Assembly: GCA_016217545.1 (NCBI GenBank)
Contig: JACRHT010000017.1
Span: forward strand, 372,001-436,000
DNA length: 64,000 nucleotides
Source of the DNA: Opitutia bacterium
GTDB lineage: Bacteria; Verrucomicrobiota; Verrucomicrobiia; Opitutales; Opitutaceae
Reading direction: 5' to 3'
Below the pieces are notes generated by a model, which saw nothing but the letters and a program-made list of their open reading frames with translations, had not been told where the DNA came from and made no database searches. Position numbers and translations under genes: made by a program. Positions 8,762 through 16,163 of this stretch are shown piece after piece (positions within the stretch are counted from its first letter, which is position 1; each line of letters opens with the position of its first letter).

Positions 8762-9709
8762 ATGAGCGAAATACCGCTGCACCTCGTTCCCGGCGCCGAG
8801 TGGCGCGTGGCCTGGCTCGCGACCGACGGACAAGGATACACCGAACCGTTCTTCGACGACACGTTGCGACGCTTGCGTCGGTTGCCGGCCAATCGCGGTG
8901 GAGAGCTCCGCACCACTCCGCTCGCCGCGCTCGAGGGAGTCGAAGACCGCGAGCCAGACCTAATCGTCTTCCACGTCTCACGCTGCGGCTCCACGCTGTT
9001 CGCGCAAATGCTCGCTGCGCTGCCGCAACACACCGTGCTCGCCGAGCCTCCGCTGGCGGACGAGATTTTGCGGCTCCCGCGCACGCGCGCCGCCACGACC
9101 GACATCGAGCGCATCGCGTGGCTGCGCGGCGCGATCGCGTCATTGGCACGACCACACGCAACGGCGAGCCGGCGGCTGTTCGTGAAGCTCGACTGCTGGC
9201 ACATTTTCGACGTGCCGCTCGTGCGCCGCGCGTTCCCGCGCACACCCTTCATTTTTCTTCACCGCCATCCGGTCGAGGTGCTCGCGTCGCTGATGCGCCA
9301 ACCGAGCATGACGCTCGTGCGCGACACCGTGCTGCCCGAACAACTCGGCCTCACCCGCGCCGAGCGCGACGCGCTTACTCCGGTGGAACACGCCGCCGCA
9401 ATCCTCGGCGCGTTCTTCCGCGCCGCGCACGAACACCGCGGCCAACTGCATGCCGTCGACTACGCGCAGCTGCCCGACTTCGTGTGGCAGGCGCTGCCCG
9501 GTTGCGCGTTCGACGCCGGTGAACGCGCGTCGCTTGCCGCCGCGGCGCAGCGTGACGCCAAAAATCCCAGCGCGAATTTTCAACCCGACAGCGCACGTAA
9601 GCGCGCCGCAGCGACGCCCGAGTTGCTCGCAGCCGCCGAACGCTGGACCCTGCCGCACTACGCCGCATTCCTCGCGGCCACTCGCGGTCACGCAAATTGC
9701 GGCGCGTAG
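8762..9709 (+). CDS. Sulfotransferase family protein (first of a convergent pair)
   Basis: A 315-residue P-loop-like sulfotransferase. The 5'-phosphosulfate-binding loop is FHVSRCGSTLFAQML (70-84), and the 3'-phosphate-binding segment is FIFLHRHPVEVLASLM (163-178). The family transfers sulfate from PAPS to hydroxyl or amino groups of glycans, lipids or small molecules. The gene ends 22 bases inside the 3' end of an opposing sulfotransferase gene. The two proteins differ clearly outside the binding motifs, so they are not a recent duplication. No PAPS-forming gene (cysC, cysD or cysN) is nearby. Substrate unknown; a surface glycan is a guess from the surroundings. Confidence 0.82.
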   Translation: MSEIPLHLVPGAEWRVAWLATDGQGYTEPFFDDTLRRLRRLPANRGGELRTTPLAALEGVEDREPDLIVFHVSRCGSTLFAQMLAALPQHTVLAEPPLADEILRLPRTRAATTDIERIAWLRGAIASLARPHATASRRLFVKLDCWHIFDVPLVRRAFPRTPFIFLHRHPVEVLASLMRQPSMTLVRDTVLPEQLGLTRAERDALTPVEHAAAILGAFFRAAHEHRGQLHAVDYAQLPDFVWQALPGCAFDAGERASLAAAAQRDAKNPSANFQPDSARKRAAATPELLAAAERWTLPHYAAFLAATRGHANCGA

Positions 9710-10515
9710 CGGCGCTTCAGCGCCGCGACGTCGAACGCCAGCGGATCGTAGCCGAGTGCGCGCGCGATCTCGAGGACGCGCGGATGGCGCTCGATCACTT
9801 GCGGCTCGATCCAATCCCGCAACTGGCAGTGGTGCTCGTCCACCACCTCCGTGCGTGCCGCCCGCAGCGCGGCGCTCACGCCAATGCCGAGAAACGCTGC
9901 CAGTCGCTCCACGCCGGCGTCGGTGAACAGCTCCTTCATCTCCACCCGCAACCACGGCACGCCCGCGGCGGCCTGTTGCCGCAGGGCAAAGGCGTGCACC
10001 TCCGCCCAGAAATACAACGCGCGTTCCACCGGATGCAGCGCCGGCCACCTCTCCGCATATTCTGGAAACGAGACGCCGCCGTCCGCCGGATGCAGCAGAA
10101 TTTTTTCCGGAAGTTGCGGCAACGTCGGCGGCATGTAGGCGCCATGCGCCGTCCAAGAATAAGCGACCGGCACCGGATGGCGCGTGAGGTGCACGATGCG
10201 CACCCGCCCGGCGAAGCGCCGGCAAAGATACGGCAACGCGCTCCAGCACGGGAATCCGGCTTCGAAATAGTCCTCCCGCTCCAGCGTCGCTTCGATGCTC
10301 GCGAGATGTCGCTCCACGCGCGCCTGATCGGCCGACGGCAGCGCCGCCGGATCGCCGCTGGCACCGAGCAGCACGCGCGGACGGTAGCGCTCGCCGAGCG
10401 GCTCGTGTTCGACGCGCCCGGCCCCGACGCCGGGCAACGCCAGCGCGTGCGCGAGCCATTGCGTGCCGCAACGTCCCGTGGAAATGACGAACGTCGCGTG
10501 GTGCCGCGCGCTCAC
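9688..10515 (-). CDS. Sulfotransferase family protein (second of a convergent pair)
   Basis: A 275-residue sulfotransferase. FVISTGRCGTQWLAHAL (9-25) forms the PAPS 5'-phosphosulfate loop and RIVHLTRHPVPVAYS (106-120) the 3'-phosphate segment. The start is the GTG at 10515, which overlaps the TGA of the GNAT gene upstream (GTGA). That implies translational coupling with the acetyltransferase. A longer frame reaching 10839 exists, but its extra N-terminus is out-of-frame GNAT sequence with no family similarity. The central segment between the motifs has many aromatic residues. Acceptor unknown. Confidence 0.83.
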   Translation of the reverse strand: MSARHHATFVISTGRCGTQWLAHALALPGVGAGRVEHEPLGERYRPRVLLGASGDPAALPSADQARVERHLASIEATLEREDYFEAGFPCWSALPYLCRRFAGRVRIVHLTRHPVPVAYSWTAHGAYMPPTLPQLPEKILLHPADGGVSFPEYAERWPALHPVERALYFWAEVHAFALRQQAAAGVPWLRVEMKELFTDAGVERLAAFLGIGVSAALRAARTEVVDEHHCQLRDWIEPQVIERHPRVLEIARALGYDPLAFDVAALKRRYAPQFA

Positions 10516-11051
10516 GGCGTCGTTTTCGGTGCGAAGACCTGCGTCTGTCCGATCAGACTCGGCGGCACCCACTCCATCAAATAGTGCGACGCGCCTTCCC
10601 CGATCACGCGGAAGCCGAGATTCAGGTAGAGTTGGAGAACCGAGTTGTCGACGTCGACCTGGAGGTGCAGCAGCCGCTTGCTGCCCTGGCACTCGTTCAT
10701 GGTCGACTGGATCACCGCGACGCCGATGCCCTGGCCGCGAAAATTCGGATGCACGGCGATGTCGGAAAGGTTCACGCGTTCCGCGTCCTGCGTGACGATG
10801 AAACGTCCGACCGGGTGTCCGTTGAGTTCGATGATGCAATCCTTCGTGTCGCGCGCGCTCTTGACCTGCCGGTAGTGCGCGGCGTGCGCGGCGAATTGCA
10901 TATCCACGACCCTGCGCGCCATCTCCACGGACTCGTCATCGTTTTTCCAATGCTGCAGGCCGAGCCGCTCAACATCGACATGCGCACGGAGATTGCGGAG
11001 GAACGGTTCGTCATCGGCGCGAACCGGGCGGAGAGTAAGAAAAGCGTCCAC
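10512..11051 (-). CDS. GNAT family N-acetyltransferase
   Basis: About 179 residues with the GNAT fold. It begins LTLRPVRADDEPFLRNL (5-21), the common first strand and helix. The acetyl-CoA pyrophosphate loop is RGQGIG (105-110), after DIAVHPNF, and the protein ends with a typical NLGFRVIGEGASHYLMEW strand pair. GTG 11051 is the best start I can see; no good Shine-Dalgarno is present and a longer frame extends to 11186. It is coupled to the sulfotransferase downstream by a GTGA overlap and is divergent from the DUF6916/collar genes. Acetyltransferases of this kind are often seen beside bacterial tail-collar proteins, so a link is possible but unproven. Confidence 0.82.
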   Translation of the reverse strand: MDAFLTLRPVRADDEPFLRNLRAHVDVERLGLQHWKNDDESVEMARRVVDMQFAAHAAHYRQVKSARDTKDCIIELNGHPVGRFIVTQDAERVNLSDIAVHPNFRGQGIGVAVIQSTMNECQGSKRLLHLQVDVDNSVLQLYLNLGFRVIGEGASHYLMEWVPPSLIGQTQVFAPKTTP

Positions 11052-11335
11052 GGCGTTAGGGTAGTTGGGTGCGGTGGCCCCCGCGTCGCGATGGCAACCG
11101 AACGGACGCGGCGAAGTCAACCGTGGAGCCGCCACGCGCCTCCGCGTGCATCGCGTTTCGCGCGGGCGGACAATTTGAGCGTGCAATTCGCGCGGAGGCC
11201 TGCCTTTGTCGCGTCACTGCTCTCGGGGGCCACCGGGCAGATACCCTCACTCGCTGACCCGTCATGCGCCCCACGTCCCGCACGGACACTTCCCCTAGCT
11301 GCTCGTTGCGCCCGTTCCTCGCCTTTCGCTGAGCC

Positions 11336-11650
11336 ATGAATTTCGAGCCGCAGTCTTTCACCGCGCATCTCAACGAGCAGTTCCTCGTGACCCGTGCTGA
11401 CGGACAGACCGTGGCCTTGACGCTGGAGACGGTCGAAACGTCGATCGACGACGAGATTCAGCTCTGCTTCTCGCTGCTGTTCCGCAGTGCGGACCCGGAC
11501 TTGCCCTTCGGCAACTATACGCTCTCGCACCCGGTCTTGGGTGAGCACTCCTTCTACCTCACGCCCGTGCGCGGGCGCCGCGGCCCGCTCCGCCACGAAG
11601 TCGTGTTCAACCTCCTCCGCCCGGCCGCGAACTCTCCCTTTTCCGGCTGA
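11336..11650 (+). CDS. DUF6916 family protein
   Basis: A 104-residue protein with the layout of DUF6916: an N-terminal FTAHLNEQFLV (8-18), FSLLFRSADPDLPFGNYTLSH (42-62) and HSFYLTPVRG (67-76), ending in a VVFNLLRP strand. The family has no known function but is found next to phage tail-collar-domain proteins outside prophages, as here, where such a gene starts 42 bases downstream. Both are soluble with no signal peptide. The ATG at 11336 comes directly after a GC-rich leader of about 280 bases shared with the divergent GNAT gene. Confidence 0.75.
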   Translation: MNFEPQSFTAHLNEQFLVTRADGQTVALTLETVETSIDDEIQLCFSLLFRSADPDLPFGNYTLSHPVLGEHSFYLTPVRGRRGPLRHEVVFNLLRPAANSPFSG

Positions 11651-11691
11651 AAAGCCGAAACTCCCACCCACAACCACGAAAGCACACTACC

Positions 11692-12327
11692 ATGTCAGAA
11701 CCGTTCGTCGGCGAAATCAAACAGTTCGGCTTCAACTTCAACCCGCGCGGCTACGCCTATTGCGCGGGCCAGTTGCTGCCCATCAGTCAAAACCAAGCGC
11801 TGTTCGCGCTCATCGGCACCTACTTCGGTGGCAACGGAACGTCGAACTTCCAGCTCCCCGACCTGCAAGGTCGCGTCACCATCGGCCAAGGCGCCGGTGC
11901 GGGCCTTCCGGCCTATAACCTCGGCACCAAAGGCGGCGTTGCCCAGCTCTCGCTGACCACCGCCAACATGCCGGCGCACACCCACGGGATCGGCTACACG
12001 ACCCAGCCGTCAATCAACAACCTGACTGCGCAAACCACCATCAACGCCTTCACCCGTCCGACCGCGCGCACCGACAGCCCTCAAGGCTCCCTGCTCAGCG
12101 TTTCGCAGGACGCCGTCACGGGCAACAACGTGAACGCGTATGCGACCGCCGGTAACGCCGCCACCCTCGCCACGAATGCGGCCGTCACCCAAGTGTCCGC
12201 GCAATTCAATCCGGGGACGCTCGCCGTCCAACCGAATGGCGGCAGCCAGCCCTTCAGCATCACCCCACCCTTCGTCGCGATCACCTACTGCATCGCGCTG
12301 CTCGGCGTTTTCCCGGTCCGCAGCTGA
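11692..12327 (+). CDS. Phage tail-collar domain protein (MdpB-like)
   Basis: A 211-residue protein whose first 65 residues form a tail-collar domain: VGEIKQFGFNFNPRGYAYCAGQ, then LPISQNQALFALIGTYFGGNG and FQLPDLQGRVTIGQG. The middle is Thr/Asn/Ala-rich and low in charge, like a fibre shaft. The C-terminus (PFSITPPFVAITYCIALLGVFPVRS) is the usual ending of the microcystin-dependent-protein group. No other phage gene lies nearby, so this is a chromosomal collar protein rather than prophage debris. Its codon use is less GC-extreme and its protein less arginine-rich than its neighbours. A strong terminator follows. The molecular role of this family is not established. Confidence 0.85.
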   Translation: MSEPFVGEIKQFGFNFNPRGYAYCAGQLLPISQNQALFALIGTYFGGNGTSNFQLPDLQGRVTIGQGAGAGLPAYNLGTKGGVAQLSLTTANMPAHTHGIGYTTQPSINNLTAQTTINAFTRPTARTDSPQGSLLSVSQDAVTGNNVNAYATAGNAATLATNAAVTQVSAQFNPGTLAVQPNGGSQPFSITPPFVAITYCIALLGVFPVRS

Positions 12328-12350
12328 GCCCGCAGACAGCCCACGCTTTC

Positions 12351-12379
12351 AGCCCGCCGCATCGTCGGCGGGCTTTTTT
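12351..12379 (+). terminator. Rho-independent terminator after the collar gene
   Basis: Perfect 9-base stem AGCCCGCCG and CGGCGGGCT with a 6-base loop, followed directly by six T residues. It lies 24 bases past the collar gene stop and closes the DUF6916-collar transcript. Confidence 0.95.
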
Positions 12380-12401
12380 CGCCCGCCCGCTCCTCCGTCG
12401 C

Positions 12402-13622
12402 TTATTTTTTGGCCGCGACCTCGGCGGCCACACGATCGACAAGCTTAGCCAGGCACTCGGGGCTTTCGTTGCCCAGCCACACTTGCCGCCCGCCAATAAA
12501 GACCGCCGGCACGAGTTCGATGCCACCTGCCTGCGCCGCCGCCCGCGCCCGATCCACCGACGGGCCCAGCGCGGCCAGTCGCTGTTCGAGGTTTGTCGCA
12601 TCGAGCCCCAGCTCGCGAAATAGAACGGCGATCTGCTCGGTCGTCATCCCCTTCCGCGGCCCGGCCTGCTGCTTGAACATCGCGCGCCACAGCTCGAAAT
12701 ACTTCCCGCTTCCCTCCGCGAGCTTCAGCGCCGCGACCTGCCGCCGCGACGTTTCCCACAACATCAGCGGCACCACCGTGAAGCCCGCGCGCTCCTTCAG
12801 CGACTCCGCCGCTTGCATGAACTCCGGAAAATAGACCGCGCAATGCGGGCAATTGGGATCGACGAACAGCACGACGCGCAGCGCTCTCGCGTCACCCACG
12901 AACGGCGTGTCACGCCCCACGAAATTCACCATGTCCAGCACCGATCCGCTTTGATCGAAGCGACACGCCCGCATTTCCTGCAACCGATCGCCGTCGATGT
13001 AGAGCGGCAGCGCCCGCCCCACCAGCCGCTGCACTTCGGCTCCCGTCGTCCCCTGCTCCAGCGGCCGCGTGCCGAGACGGTTCACGAAAAGCACCACCCC
13101 CACGAGCACGCCCGACATCGCGAACAGCCCGCCGACGGCCAGCCCGAGTTCGCGGCCCCGCGCCGACTCCTCGACCGGCTGGAAACCGCCACGCGAACGC
13201 ACCGCCGCATGCGCCGCCACCAACAAAGTCACGAACCCCGCGGAGACCAGGCACAACACGCACCACGTCCCCGCCGCCGCCATCTGATAAACCAGCCATA
13301 GCGAATAGAGAAACGCCACCGCCGTGAGCACCTCGCTCGCCGCGTGCATCCGCCGCGCCCAGATCGGCGCCGACACGATCTTTCCGAACGCCAGCAGCGC
13401 CACGGTGAAATAGAACGCGTAGCCCCACGCGGCGTTCGAAACGCCGAACAGATGCCCGCCCGGCAACTCGCTCACCTCCCGGCACCCCTTCTCGATCACC
13501 ACGTCAGCGTGCGTCGCCAACCCGAGACAGCCCTGGTCGAACCCGCGCGACTTTTGAATCCACAGATGCAACGTCAGGATCATTCCCGCCAGCGCCAGCC
13601 AGAGTATCAGCCGATTGATCAT
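12402..13622 (-). CDS. VKOR-DsbA fusion, disulfide bond-forming membrane protein
   Basis: A 406-residue fusion that both generates and passes on disulfides. The N-terminal half is a vitamin K epoxide reductase (VKOR) domain with about four or five membrane segments, the loop cysteines C32 and C47 and the active pair C121-V-L-C124 beside the quinone. After another membrane segment (about 161-180), the C-terminal half is a periplasmic thioredoxin/DsbA-like domain with C258-P-H-C261 and the cis-Pro region near LVPAVF. This arrangement replaces the DsbA/DsbB pair in several phyla. ATG 13622 begins MINRLILWL; a longer frame to 13676 adds 18 unlikely residues. It stands alone, converging with the collar transcript. 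Confidence 0.92.
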   Translation of the reverse strand: MINRLILWLALAGMILTLHLWIQKSRGFDQGCLGLATHADVVIEKGCREVSELPGGHLFGVSNAAWGYAFYFTVALLAFGKIVSAPIWARRMHAASEVLTAVAFLYSLWLVYQMAAAGTWCVLCLVSAGFVTLLVAAHAAVRSRGGFQPVEESARGRELGLAVGGLFAMSGVLVGVVLFVNRLGTRPLEQGTTGAEVQRLVGRALPLYIDGDRLQEMRACRFDQSGSVLDMVNFVGRDTPFVGDARALRVVLFVDPNCPHCAVYFPEFMQAAESLKERAGFTVVPLMLWETSRRQVAALKLAEGSGKYFELWRAMFKQQAGPRKGMTTEQIAVLFRELGLDATNLEQRLAALGPSVDRARAAAQAGGIELVPAVFIGGRQVWLGNESPECLAKLVDRVAAEVAAKK

Positions 13623-13736
13623 CTCAAGTCGCCCGCCGGCCCGGACGGGATTCTGGCCATGGGAGTTCACATGCACGCCTAACTGGAACCATTTTCCCGT
13701 TCTCCGTCGAGCCTGTCGCAGCCGTGCGAGACGAGC

Positions 13737-14822
13737 TCATCGCGATGGGAGTTCGCGCAGCACGCGGTCCAACTCGGCGGCGACCTTCGCGTGACCGGAC
13801 TGCTTCAGGTGTCCGTCGAAACGGAAAAAATCCTCCTGCACGAATGACACCGGCACCGTCACGATCCCCGGCACCTCGCGCCGCTCCAGCGCCGCGAGGA
13901 ACCCCGTGCTCGCCCCGCGATCGTTCAGCTCGAGCACGACCACCGGCTTGCCCTTCAATTCCGGAAAATGCCCGAGCACCCGAAGGAAGTCCGCCGCCAA
14001 CGCCTCCCCGTCGCGGCCGCCGCGCGCGCGAATCGGTCCGCCCAGCGCCGCCCGCCGATTCCGCCACAGCCCGCGCAGCGTGGCACCCACCCCCTGGTCC
14101 CTGATCGCGCCACGGAGATAGCCCGTCACCGCCGAGAGGGTCGTGCGATACGACAGCTCCGGATAATAAGGATTCTTCACCACCTGCCAGGTGCCGCTGT
14201 AATCGCGCTGGCCGAATCGACCGCTCGGATTGACGATAAACTCGTGGTTCTCCTCCGCGTCGTTCCAACAAAACTGGATGACGAGCACCGACGCCTTTTC
14301 GAGCAGGCCGAGCCGGCGCAGCCGCCAGAGTTCCCGCGCCGTGCCATAGGAAATGACTCCCGTGTTCACCGTGCGATGATGATAGACACGCTGCAGCAAC
14401 GCCGAAAAAGTTTCGTCGTCGCCCACGCCGAGCCCGATGGTGAACGAGTCGCCGGCGACCACGACGAGTCCGGGCGCATCGCCGGGAGCTGGCGGCGGTT
14501 GGGCGCGCACGCCCTCCGGCGCGATAGTCATCGCGACGTCGTATTCCGGGGCTTGCGCACGCTGCGTTCCCGGCGCCGGCACGTAGATCAACTCAGGATC
14601 GGGATTCGACTTCGAAGGACTGCGAAACCGATCGTAGATCGCGCCCGCGACATATTCGCCGCCGGTGCCGGCGGTGTGGTGACTGGTATCCGGCGCGCGC
14701 AAATCCGCGTAGATCGCATACACCGCCGCGAAATACAGCGCGAAGCCCAACAACGCCGCCCATATCGCGCCAATGCTCGCGATCGCGAGCCAGCGGCCGA
14801 GTCGGGAGGGGATGCGTCTCAT
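13737..14822 (-). CDS. Membrane-anchored SGNH-fold protein, paralogue 1
   Basis: A 361-residue protein with one N-terminal membrane anchor (about 11-37) and a periplasmic SGNH-type domain. Block I is VVVAGDSFTIG (120-130; S127 the likely nucleophile), a later block contains ND at 187-188, and the C-terminal DGH (336-338) precedes H344. Proteins of this build (AlgX/AlgJ/PatB-like) often move acetyl groups to or from polysaccharides in the periplasm. It is clearly paralogous to the gene 56 bases upstream, sharing VNTGVxSYGTAREL-type and FDGH-type blocks. ATG 14822 is chosen; a GTG one codon earlier also exists. Hydrolase or transferase cannot be told apart from sequence. Confidence 0.7.
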   Translation of the reverse strand: MRRIPSRLGRWLAIASIGAIWAALLGFALYFAAVYAIYADLRAPDTSHHTAGTGGEYVAGAIYDRFRSPSKSNPDPELIYVPAPGTQRAQAPEYDVAMTIAPEGVRAQPPPAPGDAPGLVVVAGDSFTIGLGVGDDETFSALLQRVYHHRTVNTGVISYGTARELWRLRRLGLLEKASVLVIQFCWNDAEENHEFIVNPSGRFGQRDYSGTWQVVKNPYYPELSYRTTLSAVTGYLRGAIRDQGVGATLRGLWRNRRAALGGPIRARGGRDGEALAADFLRVLGHFPELKGKPVVVLELNDRGASTGFLAALERREVPGIVTVPVSFVQEDFFRFDGHLKQSGHAKVAAELDRVLRELPSR

Positions 14823-14878
14823 CACGAATCACGCACCGTGGCGGGCGGCGGAGCGCGGGCAATCCCTTTCCCGTAGCG

Positions 14879-15997
14879 TCAGCGGCGCCCGCCGGCGGCG
14901 TCCGCCTCGAGATCGTGCAACGCGCGATCGAGCTGCGCCGCCGCAGACGCGTGGCCGCGCGGGTTGATGTGTCCGTCGAACGGATAGTTTTCCTCCGGGT
15001 GGAACGTCAGACTCACGACATGAAAGTTCTTCCGCCCGGCCGCGAGCCGCCGCAGCGCGCGCACGAAACCGGAATCCGCGCCATGAAGACTCATCTCCGT
15101 CACGATCACGGGCACGCCCACCAACTCCGGAAAACGGTCCCACACCGCCAAAAAAGTCTCCGCCGCCGCTTCGGGCGTCCGCCGCCCACGCGCCTTGACG
15201 AGCACGCCATAGGGCGGCAGGCGGTCCTGCCAGATTCGGCCCAACGCCGTCCGCCAGCCTTCCGAACGGCAGCGCTCCACGACGTAGCCCACGGTATGGC
15301 GCGCGACGGCGACGAAGGTGGGTTGCTCCGCCAATTTGCCATGAATGTCAGCCCACGACTGCGCCGTGCGCTGCGGGGAGGTGAAGTGCTCCGGGCCGGC
15401 GAGGAAGGCGAGATTCTCCACGTCGTCGTTCTCGCAATACTGCACGACCAGCGCCCTCGCGTCGCGCGCCAGGCCGAGCCGGCGCAAGCGCAGCAACTCG
15501 CGCGCCGTGCCGTAGGACGAGACGCCGGTGTTGACCGTCGGCCAACCGTAACGGCTCGCGAGCACCGCCGAGAATGTCTCCGCGTCATTCACGCCCCAGC
15601 CCATCGCAAACGAGTCGCCGAGCACCACGATCTTTTTCCCCGCCGCCGCTTCCGGCTGCTGACGCAGTCCCGCCGCGCTCATCGTGATCGTCGTGTCGAA
15701 CTCAGCCGTCGTGAAGCGCGCGACGCCGGGCTTCGGCACGTAGGTGAGCTCCGGATCGTAGATCGCCCGCTGCGTGTCTTCCTGCCACGTTGGACGAAAG
15801 CGCCAATTGTAGGCCAGGTAAGCGATCATTTCCGCCGGCGTCCCGGCGGTGAGCCGGCTCTCCATCGGCGCACGGACGTCCCGCCAGATCGCGCCGATCA
15901 CCAAAAACACCGCGAGCAGGACCGCGGCCGCCACCCAACAAGCCGCGATCAGCGACACGGCAACGAAGCGCGGCAGGCGTCGTGGCCGCACGCTCAT
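14879..15997 (-). CDS. Membrane-anchored SGNH-fold protein, paralogue 2
   Basis: A 372-residue paralogue of the downstream gene with the same plan. It has one N-terminal membrane segment (about 11-36), IVVLGDSFAMG (123-133; S129 the likely nucleophile), the shared VNTGVSSYGTARELLRLRRLGL block, a YCENDDVE block and a C-terminal DGH (341-343) before H349. A very good Shine-Dalgarno (GGAGGAG) precedes the ATG at 15997. The paralogues keep their order and spacing, so they probably arose by tandem duplication and now act on related glycan substrates. The acyltransferase-3 gene at 19641 could be a partner, but it lies in a different transcript. Confidence 0.7.
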   Translation of the reverse strand: MSVRPRRLPRFVAVSLIAACWVAAAVLLAVFLVIGAIWRDVRAPMESRLTAGTPAEMIAYLAYNWRFRPTWQEDTQRAIYDPELTYVPKPGVARFTTAEFDTTITMSAAGLRQQPEAAAGKKIVVLGDSFAMGWGVNDAETFSAVLASRYGWPTVNTGVSSYGTARELLRLRRLGLARDARALVVQYCENDDVENLAFLAGPEHFTSPQRTAQSWADIHGKLAEQPTFVAVARHTVGYVVERCRSEGWRTALGRIWQDRLPPYGVLVKARGRRTPEAAAETFLAVWDRFPELVGVPVIVTEMSLHGADSGFVRALRRLAAGRKNFHVVSLTFHPEENYPFDGHINPRGHASAAAQLDRALHDLEADAAGGRR

Positions 15998-16163
15998 CGC
16001 TCACTCCTCCGCAACGCGGAACAGAAACACGAGAGGCAGGGCGAAGGGAAACGCGGGGGCACGGCGCCCAAGACTGAAAACGACGGCGACGCAGGCAAGG
16101 AGCTTCGCGGCCACGCCCGCGCGGCCAGTTTGGGCTCGCCGGTCCGCACCGCGGGAAATAGCG

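Noticed and set aside
8556-8765. A 69-codon frame whose stop overlaps the sulfotransferase start (ATGA)
   Set aside because: The overlap is tempting, but the product is extremely arginine-rich and resembles no family; it is probably chance in GC-rich DNA.
11336-12327. A prophage or tailocin remnant
   Set aside because: Only a collar-domain protein and DUF6916 are present; there is no tail tube, baseplate, lysis, integrase or attachment site.
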